DNA from: Anthopleura xanthogrammica
Taxonomy: Eukaryota > Cnidaria > Anthozoa > Actiniaria > Actiniidae
DNA: 64,000 nucleotides
Assembly (NCBI GenBank): GCA_964019055.1
Contig: OZ025216.1
Span: 2,483,001-2,547,000, forward strand
Direction: 5' to 3'
Shown here: one piece after another, positions 47,901-58,100 of the stretch
How the letters are laid out: each line of letters opens with the position of its first letter
Position numbering within the stretch: position 1 is the first letter of the stretch
Notes under the pieces: model-generated
What the model saw: the letters and a program-made list of their open reading frames with translations, nothing else
Told to the model about the DNA's origin: nothing
Database searches by the model: none
Position numbers and translations under genes: made by a program

Positions 47901-50900
47901 ACCGGTAGACTTCCATGCCATTTACCATCATCCCCACAAAGGATCTTCGAGTTGCCTTCTATGTAGTACCCTTGCTTACAGACGTACTCGACCTGATTAC
48001 CGTACACTAAACCCCCTTCACCATAGAGGAAAACCTTGGAATGCGTAATGTAAGGTGGCTCACCGCATGAGATGGCTGTTTGATAAAGCGAAAAATGAAT
48101 ACTGTAATTTTCAGTTTTAAAATCATAACGGTTTTGAACTCAGACGTTTAAACAGTTCGTCATATTTTTTTCCGCTGAGATTTTAGACTTTAGACGGCGC
48201 GGATTTCAAACCGTTCAGAGAGCAACGTTTGCGTGGTCCTAAAAGACGCATTATAGTCTCGAACTCGTCGGAGTTACAGGCGCAGTAACACTCAATAATT
48301 CTGCAGTACCTATACAACATTTTACTTGTATTTTCTGTATGCGCAAAAAGCGTTGCCTTTTCGTAATGCGCGCAGTGCGTACTCATTGGTTACTGAACTG
48401 ACTAATAATGCGCGCACCATATTGTAAAAAAGTGCGCGCATTTGTTGCAAACCAAATATAAGTGTTGCACTATGCTTCTTACGTTTGCAAATCGGCTGTA
48501 AATCACTCCATGTTTGGTTAGCCTGGCAAGTGCGCGAAGCTGGACCTTCTAGGAAGTAGCCTTTGTTACAGGAGAAGCGCACGGTGTTGGGATACTGAAA
48601 CATCATTCCAATCCTTTTGCCATTGGTCGGCGTTCCAGGGTCACCACAACTTCGAGCTGGGGAAAACAGTAAATGAATTTATTAAGAAAACTATTTAAGT
48701 TAAAAATTGAAAAAAACTTGGTTAGACTTATCTATATGGCCCCAATAGTAGCCAAGCAACATATTTTATTTACAGTCAAAAGTACCGGATAAAATTGTAG
48801 TATCTCAACCCTTTTAGCTTTTAAACCAAAATTTCTTGGTGATAATGTGGAAATACGACAAAACCGGTACATTTTAACGAGCTAATATTGGTCAGAGCAG
48901 TATTTGATTTTAACATATTAACGGAATATTTGAATTATTTGGACTTATTAAAGTCATTACAAAAAAGATAGAATCATTTGGAAAGTTAAAAATAATATAT
49001 AAGAAAATAAAACCAACTACAAAAACAAAAACATATAAGATTCAACTGTGTTCGAAACCATGTTTTTCCCACCAAAAAGTCATGCTTATGAAATTTGGTC
49101 ACTAGGGTCTCTAGCTTTTCGACTACGTAAAATACCGCTGCTTGACCACAGACTCATTTACTCAGATCTTAATCTCAGAATAAATCAACAATACCATGAA
49201 GAATCCCACACTGGAACACGTGAATATTCTGCACAAATTCTAGGCAAATTCCTGAGCCAACAGAGACCCGGCAGGAATTGAAGTATGAGAGTAAGAATAA
49301 ACTTTCTTTTCACAACCCAGGACCCAAATGAAAATCGTAGAAATAGGAATCCAAGTCAGAAGAGGCTTTGCACCATCACGTGATGGCAGCCATGACAGGA
49401 GGCAGGATTAATTGAATCTGGTCTAATCTGATTTACATGAGAAAGAATTCAGTTTCCCAGGGGGAAAGACTCTATTGTTCCTGCCTCTTGTCATGGCTGC
49501 CATCACGTGATGGTGCAAAGCCTCTATACCAAGGAATCCCAAAAAATCTGTGAGGTTATAATCATACCTATGCAAGTAACGTTGCTGTTGGTCCATGTAC
49601 CATCATCTTTACATACTGCGATAGGGTGTCCTACCCTAAAGTATCCATCGTTGCACATTAAATTGATGACTGATCCAGGGGTATATTGGTCTCCTTTAAT
49701 GTACCCATCGAGAGGCGCGACTAGGGATGGGCAAGGAACCACTGGAAACGATATGAAATTAAAAAAGAGATAAATGATAAAAGAATGAATTCGAATGGAT
49801 GGATGGATGTGGATGGATGGCCTGATGGATGGCCGGATGGATGTGGATGGATGGATAGATGGCTGGATAGATGTGGATGGATGGGTGGATGTGGATGGAT
49901 GGATGGATGGAAGTGGATGGATGGATGGATAAATAGTTGGATGGATGTGGATGGATGGATGTGGATGGATGGATGGATAGATGTGGATTGATGGATAGAT
50001 GTGGATGGACGGATGAATGTGGATGGATGGATGAATGTGGATGCATGGATGGAATGGATGGACGGAATTGATGGGATGGATGATGTAAAGTGAAATAAAA
50101 TGTGAAATTAAAAAAAAAAGTGAAACCGCGGGCCCAATGGTGGTTTGCCTGTTCACTTTCTCTCACAAGGAACAAAAGACACTGTTTTGACTAAATACAG
50201 TCACACAGTTTGGATAGCAGTTACCTGCAGTTGTTGGAGTATCCTCAGAACTATTCAGGGCAGGAGACTTTTCTGAAATTAAAGAAGAGCAATTAAAAAC
50301 CCTGTTTCAGTGTGAAGCTTTCACTTGTTTGCAACAGCTTGCAAGACAGATTTAACAATGGGTTATAACATTTATGGGTCTCATTTAATGTACCCATTGA
50401 GAGGCGCGACTTGGGATGGGCAAGGAACAACTGGAAACGAGTATGAAATTAAAAAAGGGATAAAAATAAATGAATAAATGGATGGATGGATGGATGGATG
50501 GATGGATGGATGGATGGATGGAGGGAGGGAGGGATGGATGGATGGATGGATAGATGTGGATGGATGGATGTGGATGGGTGGATGGATGGGATGGATGGGA
50601 TGGATGGAATGGGTGGATGGATGGGATGGATGGGATGGATGGAATGAATGGATGGATGGGATGGATGGATGGATGGATGTGGATGGATGGATGGATGGAT
50701 GGATGGATGGATGGATGAATGGATGGATGTGGATGGATGGATGGATGGATGGATGGATGGATGGATGGATGAATGGATGGATGGATGGATGGATGGAGGG
50801 AGGGATGTATGGATGGATGGGATGGATGGATGGATGTGGATGAATGTGGATGAATGGATGTGGATTGATAGACGTGAATGGATGGAATGAATAGTTGGAA

Positions 50901-53158
50901 TGAATGGATGGATGGATGGATGGATGGATGGATGGATGGATGGGATGGATGGATGGATGGATGTGGATGGATGGATGGATGTGGATGGATGGATGGATGG
51001 ATGTGGATGGATGGATAGACGGAATTGACGGGAGGGATGGATGGATGGAATGATGGATGAATGATGTAAAGTGAATAAAGAAATGTGAAACCGCGCGCCC
51101 ATTGGTTGTTACCCTGTTCACTTTCTCTCACAAGCTTAAGGAACAAAAGACACTGTTTTGACTAAATACAGTCACACAATTTGGGTAGCAGTTACCTGCA
51201 GTTGTTGGAGTAGCCTCAGAACTATTCAGAGCAGGAGAGTTTTCTGAAATTAAAGAAGAGCAATTAAAAACCCTGTTTCAGGGTGAAACTTATGGCGCGT
51301 TTTTCGTGCCAAAATTCAGACATGAAGTTCTTTCATTCAATCTTTTGGTTCAAACATTCAATCTTTTGGTTCAAACATTCGTCTTTTGGTTGACAAACAG
51401 ATTTCACTGGCAATGGTTTTATGACGGATGCGCTTTTTCATGTGAAACTTGCACAAGTATCAGTTGTACAAATAAAAAATGGCTCTACTCTCTGGAAAAA
51501 AAAAGTTCTGGAAAATTCTCTCCAAAAAAGTTATACGAGGCTAGTGTGTGGGTTACATATGGCGAACGTTTTAGGTGAATCTTGCCTTGAGACCCAAGTT
51601 TCATGGTAGAAAATAGGCAGTGATACTTTTCGTGAAACTTTTTCGCAAATTTCACAAAACTTGTATTATGAATTCCATCGCGAAACTTGCTTTACAGCTT
51701 GGTGTATACAGGTCCTAAAAGATCATTGTTATCTAGAATGGGTTCGTCGTTGAGATACAAACTTATTTACAATAAATTTATTAATACCAAAGTTGTAAAA
51801 GAAGAAAACAATTCTATTGAAGTAGTAGGAGAATAAGTCTCGTAAATTAAGTAGAATATTCTAACAGGTATTGTTAAGAATTTGCAGCGGATAAAGACCA
51901 CTGTTCTTGAAAATAGATCAACTCATTTTGGGCGTTTTGCTTCCGCATTTCAGGTCAGTGTCATTTCTTTCTCTTCCTGTATCGCTTGAAAGGATTCACG
52001 AATAGAAAAATAATAGTATAATCTGGTAACAAAGATATCCGATATGGAAAAAATACTGAGTGCGCCTAGATGCGCAAAAATCAAGATGTGTGTTGAGAGT
52101 TGTGCGCTTAGAATATTTAATTTAGTGGTAGTGAGTGTAGCATTGCTTCTGGCAAAGAAGACTCGGCGACGACTCTCTGTATCATAACGAAAAAAAACCA
52201 AAAAACTATGATTAGGAAGCGAATCTGTAAATCGGTATATCTCTAGCTACCGGCCTGAGCGCTGATTTGATGGCTAGTTTGGAAGGAAGGAAGATATATC
52301 GGCTCAAAATTCTTTATACAGGACTTATTTTGTGGCTCAACAACAGCCTAACCCTTTCCCATGAAAGACTATATCAATATTATGTCTATAAAAGTAATCT
52401 ATAGCGGAAGTTATAACTAAAAAAGGAAGTTTATACAATCCTGCACCTTTGAGAGCTTTCAGCGAAGCTTTGTCATTAAATTGATCACCGGAAATGCGCA
52501 ATAACGTTAGGTCAAAATAACAACATCACTAGTACCCCCTAAGTAAAGTCTGTTCACATCAATACCCCTCCCCCTCTGCAATAAAAAAAATACTCTACCC
52601 ACCCATCCATGGGGAGGACAGCAATCTGTCCCTACCCCTGTGGAAAAGACTAGTTCAGCTAGAGTACTGTAAGTGAGATTTTTGACCATAGTATTTTTTA
52701 AACTGTATGATCAAAGAAATAAACAGATTGTTTTTATGCCACAATGTGGGGGAAAAAAACACAAGGAAAATCAATGATATTAGTTTACTAAACATGTATA
52801 TCGATATATTGTCTTGTATATTATTAGCGAGAAATTATACTTCTGTAATTATTCAATTGGTTTTAAAATTAGACCAGGTTCAGTTGTCTGTCAAAATGCG
52901 TGCTTTCTGGAAAAAGGCAAACAAACTACTGCCTTCGCAAGATACGGAGAAAACGAATTCATCGTTCAAAATATCAAAACTCGCTACCCAAATGCGTCGA
53001 AGATTAAAAAATTCCGGGGTATGTGCGGATACATAGAAAAAACTTTGAAAAAATATATTTTAAATTTTTCTTTACTTACCCGCTACATCAATAGTTGGTA
53101 GTGCTTCTGCAAGAAGAAAGAAAAAAGAAAAAACGAAGAAAGAATCGATGAATTTCAT
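41917..53158 (-). CDS. Secreted sushi / Tudor-like / Kazal / Kunitz / NTR modular protein
   Basis: Fifteen exons on the minus strand, all joined by phase-1 introns: 53080-53158, 51196-51243, 50225-50272, 49568-49741, 48483-48656, 47893-48075, 47248-47421, 46455-46820, 45901-46077, 45282-45461, 44633-44857, 44240-44404, 43598-43771, 42655-42726, 41917-42260; 860 residues. Order: signal peptide ([19 protein letters not shown]), two duplicated Ser/Thr linkers ([15 protein letters not shown]), four sushi domains (59-293), a Cys-flanked Tudor-like segment (294-415), two sushi (416-534), follistatin/Kazal (535-609; [12 protein letters not shown]), two Kunitz (610-722) and an NTR domain (723-860). 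Each sushi has four Cys and a Trp. Kazal-Kunitz-Kunitz-NTR matches the C-terminal half of WFIKKN proteins; the sushi half does not. Likely an extracellular protease inhibitor or regulator. It is head-to-head with the factor B-like gene. Confidence 0.88.
42780..43500. repeat. ~40-52-bp minisatellite in NTR intron
   Basis: About 16 units built on GTGTACATTCTTATTC plus CCATCCAATCCATCTCG. It has two subtypes: CCTATTCGCCCAT in the left third and TGATACGTCCAT in the rest. Lies between the last Kunitz exon and the first NTR exon. Confidence 0.95.
44480..45205 (+). mobile_element. 56-bp tail units and a well-preserved tRNA-derived SINE
   Basis: 44,480-44,612 holds tail-type 56-base units, next to the Kazal exon. 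45,001-45,205 is the best SINE copy: head GGTGGCGTAGCGGTGACAGC, B box GGTTCGATTTCC at 45,049-45,060, body TGCTGGTTCTCTCCTGTGCT and TTCTCCGGTTTTCCTCTCTC. Confidence 0.8.
45530..45842. repeat. (GAG)n microsatellite
   Basis: About 45 nearly perfect GAG units at 45,705-45,842, preceded by AAG and ACAG repeats. It lies just downstream, on the coding strand, of the splice donor of a sushi exon (45,901). Confidence 0.97.
46168..47135. repeat. (AAAC)n microsatellite and a SINE flanking the Tudor-like exon
   Basis: 46,168-46,435 is an AAAC tract ending 20 bases from the exon at 46,455. 46,960-47,135 is a plus-strand SINE (GGTAGGGCGCTTTCGGCTCT, B-box-like GGTCGATTCTC). Both lie in introns of the sushi-NTR gene. 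Confidence 0.85.
47728..47870. mobile_element. Family A inverted-repeat element
   Basis: Shares GGAGGACAAAACAAAAGAAT and the complement of its end with copies at 3391 and 31,009. Intron of the sushi-NTR gene. Confidence 0.85.
49361..49526. mobile_element. Family G inverted-repeat element
   Basis: Near-perfect 45-base inverted termini, AGAGGCTTTGCACCATCACG and complement. Further copies at 62,773-62,926 and, interrupted, at 19,748-20,302. Confidence 0.9.
49795..51060. repeat. Tandem segmental duplication with GGAT arrays
   Basis: Two GGATGGATGTGGATGG arrays (49,795-50,090 and 50,470-51,050) occupy equivalent places in two copies of a ~0.8-0.9-kb unit. The flanks (AAAGACACTGTTTTGACTAA and the linker exon) repeat almost exactly. 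Confidence 0.9.
50380..50432 (-). pseudogene. Truncated duplicate of a sushi exon
   Basis: After a good acceptor (TTTCCAG) the sequence reads [16 protein letters not shown] and then a stop. It duplicates the first 16 codons of the sushi exon at 49568-49741, then diverges. It lacks three of the four cysteines and has no donor, so it is a pseudo-exon. The neighbouring linker exon was duplicated intact (50225-50272 and 51196-51243). Confidence 0.85.
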
Positions 53159-54725
53159 GGTTAAATTTCTTTTGTCCGAGTGTAACTTCGAGAAATGTTT
53201 TCCCAGCGAGTATACAGACTGTCCTCCTAAGGTTACAGGATATTTCTAATTATTTGACATTTTAATGATTGATAAATAGATTTAGGATTTGCTGTGACTT
53301 TTGGGACCCCAATGACGCGACCTCATCAAGAGCCCAGCGTGAGCCTATGTGTGTAGCGATGAACGGATAAACAACCGGAAAAAGACGATAGAAGAAGAAA
53401 ATTAGAGGGAAAAAAGATAGAATTATCTTAAAAGTTTCGTCCGTATGCAAAAAGGAAGCCGAAACGAAGAAGCAAACTAGAACTTTCCTTTTTGCAAATT
53501 TGCAGGCTGAGTCGAATTTAACTGGATTATTTCCAAAATTTTACCGTCACCTTTTGCATCCTTAAGTTACGTGTTGAGGCACGAATTTATTAAATATATT
53601 AATACAGTTGAAAGATTGGCTTGTTTTTATATGCGATTGCAAAAGAATTAGAATTCTAAGTTATCTTTATGTAAAAATAATGATTTCATGGACTTGCAGA
53701 AGAACATAAACAGGAAGCCAATATCTTTCGCAACTCTCATCGGCCTTCTGTCATCCCAAGAGGAGTCCCAGACATCCTGCCTATCTGAATCGATATCCGA
53801 TATACCCAACTGGTTCCCCATTAAGTTCCGTGGAACAGGTCACGATCAATCTGTGCCAAGATATACAGTACATGCTCGTTCTGATAGAAATCCCAATGTC
53901 AAATGCCTATACGCCGCTGGCCAATGGTCTGTGATAATATTGGAGATCAGTTGGAGGTTTACTAATGACACTGCAAGGGAAATATAATACAGAAAGATAT
54001 ATTTGGTGATTCTGATAGCAAGCTCCTCTACAAGAAGTCACCCCTGAACACAACTTTATAGCGGAATTATCAACAGAATATAAGCATATATGCTGCCTTT
54101 AAGGGTAAGTTGGCATCAGATTTGATTGATGTTGTGTTTTGCAGTGGAAGATGTAACCAATTGTAATCCGCCAAAACAATTTCTTGCGGGGAAAAAATTA
54201 AGCTTATTTTTGTTTTGGCTTGATTATTACTTTCTTGAATGCCCCAAGCAAATGATTAATCAAGGAATTTTATATGGTGTAAATCCTACGTAAATGCTCA
54301 TTATAACATGTGCATCAACTGCTGTGAATGTGTTGCATCTTGTATTGTCATTGTTGAGATTGTAATGGGATTCTCTACACAGTGATCATAATTTGTTCTC
54401 AAATATTTTACCAAAATGCATTTAATCTTACGAAGTGTTCAATGTAGAAGATATATTGATTGAGCTAGTATGGGTCGAGGGAGAATTTAATATTAAAATA
54501 TTACTAATATTGAGTAGTAAATCAACTGCCATTGATTAGCTGAATCAATCATCCTCAAGGTTGTATTGTTACTAATTAATATTAATTTAATAAATCAACT
54601 GTCATTGACTGGTTGCGCCAAACATCTCATGCAAAGTGCAAGGGGGTAAGTCGTATCTTAGTAACAGTAAAGTTAAGGAAAATGCTTACAAGTTTGACGA
54701 GTACTTTCAACTTTTCTTTGGACAG
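53159..54725. promoter_or_regulatory. Divergent region between the sushi-NTR gene and the factor B-like gene
   Basis: No coding exon supported. An open frame at 53,688-53,987 has no recognisable domain or splice context. The first exon of the factor B-like gene, carrying its start codon, should lie here or further in; a GTAAGT donor at 54,646 could end a leader exon, but its frame does not fit the next exon. No convincing kB site found by eye. Confidence 0.5.
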
Positions 54726-55019
54726 GAACTGTTGGCTGTTGCTTGGTTTGTGTGGATTCTCTTCGCTAATGTAGTTATTTCTGCACCAGGTAATCATGTT
54801 CTACAAATAAACTATTCCAAATTTGTTGTATTATTAGTTTAATTAACTAAAACGGTCAACGAGCTCCTGATTGCAATGGCTGACAGAAATGTATGGAGGA
54901 AACTCGTACGAGCAGTCTCGGCTGAGGCCGAAGGATGATGATGATAATGATGACGATGGTGGTGATGATGATGATGATGATGGTGATGATGCTGATGATG
55001 CTGATGCTGATGCTGATGC

Positions 55020-55113
<94 letters not shown>

Positions 55114-58100
55114 TACCGAATGGACGGAGCAAAGTGTCCGCAATAGAGAGGTGACCATATTATAGATGTGTCTTGGTACGACGATACATATGCAAGCAAG
55201 CATTTATAATCTACTGATCTGTTTTTAGTTGATAACCAAACATGTGAAAAGGTCCTGCGTCACCTCCAGAAAAATCCTCCTCCCCACACCATTATCCACC
55301 TCCAAGAACCCTTGAGGAAAAACTTGAGCGCGAAGTATGAATGTGTTAAAGGAGCCAAGATGGTAAATGGTAGAACTGCTGTTGTGAGGTGTGAAAATGG
55401 GACAATGGTTGGGGATGAGCCGCAGTGCAAATGTGAGTAGAGGAAATATTATGATGGTTGTAGTCAACTGTCCTGTGCATTTATGCCGTTTTCACTTTCT
55501 CGTCAACTCATTGCCTCATGCAGTCGTACGTGCAGATCTTCTTTCATTCATACGTTCTTCCTTCCTGCCATCTATCCATTCATCCTCTTATGCACCCTCC
55601 TTTCTATCCTACCAGTCTCTCCCATCCATTCAAACTTTTATCCATCCATCCATCCATCCATCCATCCATCCATCCATCCATCCATCCATCCATCCATCCA
55701 TCCATTCATCCATCCATCCACCCATCCATCCATTCATCCATCCATCCATCCACCCTTCCATCCTTTCTTCCTTTGCTTCTTTCCTTCTATCCTTTCTTTA
55801 TTTCAACCATCCATGTATGCATGCAAACCAACCAACAAACATCCCAATCCCATAAATCCGTCCATCCTATCCCTTCCCATCCATTAAACAACTAGTCTCT
55901 TCTCATTACCTTTCTATGCATTTTCCAGTGATTTCTTGTGGAAAGCCTTTTCCAATTCCGCATGCCACCTTCAAAGGAACAAGCTTTACATACAGAAGCA
56001 TCGTCAGGTATCAATGTCAAGAGGGGTATCGAATGCAAGGAAGAAATTTCAGAAGATGTAAATTAAATGGCCATTGGACAAAGAAACCAAAATGTATAAG
56101 TGAGTACTCCTAGAAAATGGGCTTTCTGCAGTTTGCCTAAATCGTATTATTCCTGTTGCTGTTATTCTCAGTTTCTATCCTATATTATATTCAAAAAGTT
56201 TTAATTTTTGTCCTCTTTTTCCGTTTCCTTTTCTTTCTTCCTTTGTTTCCGTTTGCCCCTTGCTTCCCTTTGTTCGTTCCTTTCCTTCTTTCTTTCCTTC
56301 CTTTTTCACCATGTACTGTATTTCTTTTCTACTCTTGTCTCATCTCTTATATAACTGAAGGCATTCTTCTTTGAACTTAATGTTCTGAAGAGTTTGTACA
56401 AAAACATGCACTCTACTTTCCTTTCTCAGTATTACGCTGTACATCTCCAAAATATCTTCGACTTCGGAATGGAAAAATCACCACAACAGACCCTTACTAC
56501 CGCCATGGAGCAACACGTGTGTTTCAGTGCAATAAGGGCTACGAGCTTGTAGGTCAAGATACCATAGCATGTATTGGAAGTAAATGGAGTTTTAATGGAC
56601 GGCCATACTGCAAACGTAAGAGAAATAAAATACGTGCGGATTTTATGTGAAGGATTGTATACCAAAATCATTTTTCATGATATCTTATTTTGACCGTCAC
56701 CCTGCCGAACCATCAACTAGGGTCTTAATTAAAATGCCTGAGTAGAAAATGCTGCCTTTGCTCTAAAACTATTTGAAATATCTGCAATGGGACCTTTGCC
56801 GTGGCCTTAATGACCCATTAAATGGTGGTACCATCTCATTTAGAGAAGTTTCTTTTTAACAGTTTACTTGAATGTACTAAGAAAAACTTTCTTCAGAAAA
56901 CATGTACTTGGCTGTCACAGTAGATCAACCTGTGGCCTCTATATTTAACGTCTCTAAATGAGACGGGATCACCATTTAATGTGGTCATCCAAGCCTCGGC
57001 AAAGGTTCCATTGCATATATTTTTTGAGCAAATTCATGGAGCAATTTTATTCAGGGCTTTTAAGACCTTTGATGGTTCGGTAGGGTGACGGTCAAAAATA
57101 CTAACTAATTGAAAAATACATGTATTCATGTACTGTCCGTTGGCGAATTCCTTATAACTCGTTTTGTAATTTTTAGCCATTGTCTGTCCGTTTCCTTGGA
57201 TCCCTGAAAACGGTCGTCGCATTGGCAGTAGGTTCACAGTTGGTGCAACAGTTCGATTCCGGTGTCAGTCAGGATTCAAACTCCTTGGCTCATCTACCCG
57301 AGTCTGCCTTAAAAACAAAATGTGGAGTGGAAATCTGGCCGTGTGTGACGATGGAAGTAAGTACATTATTAATGTCTCTCTGCCACTTGAAATTTTGACA
57401 AATTCTTAAGAAACAAGAAACATTGCTTTCTGATAGTAGTGCACTCGCCTCTCGTCTCTGGGATTAACAAGTCCATTTTTCCTTGATTCTCGTTGCAACA
57501 CCCAAAACATAATGAATTGTAATTCGATCCTGTGAGTAATTGAGGACTAGCACAGAAGTTGTTTCAGAGTATAATACTGAAATAGACCTTTTCGGCTTGG
57601 ACGTAATGTTTCCCCATTTCGGACCACGTGTCATTCCCTAGAGTATCATTTCTTTGTTTATTGGTTGTGCATGAGAAGACACATGAATATGGATACAACT
57701 CAAACAAAGAATCTTATTCTCAAGAGAATGACACGTGGTCTGAAATGGAAAAACATTACGTCCAAGCCGAAAAGGTTTATCGATGTTTGTATATTTTGTT
57801 GGTTTACAAGTAAAAAAGGAATCGAACATTAATTTTAAGTTCTTTTAAGTTCTTTTAAGTTCTTTTAAGTTCTCTTAAGTTCTTTTAAGTTCTTTTAAGT
57901 TCTTTTAAGTTCTTTTACAGCAATAACCGTTGTATCGCGATCCGCCGTTTCAAAACCTCGTTTGAATTTTGGTCTTTTGCGAGCCGTCAATCATCTTGGA
58001 TTTTTGCAAATTAGTCTATGCACGCTCGCTCATTCGGCCATCACATACTTCGATCTTGTTTTATTTTATTTTATTTTTTCGAAAATCTAAATGGATTCGG

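Noticed and set aside
53688..53987. 99-codon open frame in the divergent region between the sushi-NTR and factor B-like genes
   Set aside because: No recognisable domain, no splice signals joining it to either gene, and average length for chance in this sequence.
54636..54842. Open frame as the 5' end of the factor B-like gene
   Set aside because: It would start with GTG and run through a good acceptor at 54,725. I used only the part from 54,726 and left the start exon open.
54839..55203. Poly-His, poly-Asp, poly-Ile and poly-Met frames
   Set aside because: All frames of one (GAT)n tract.
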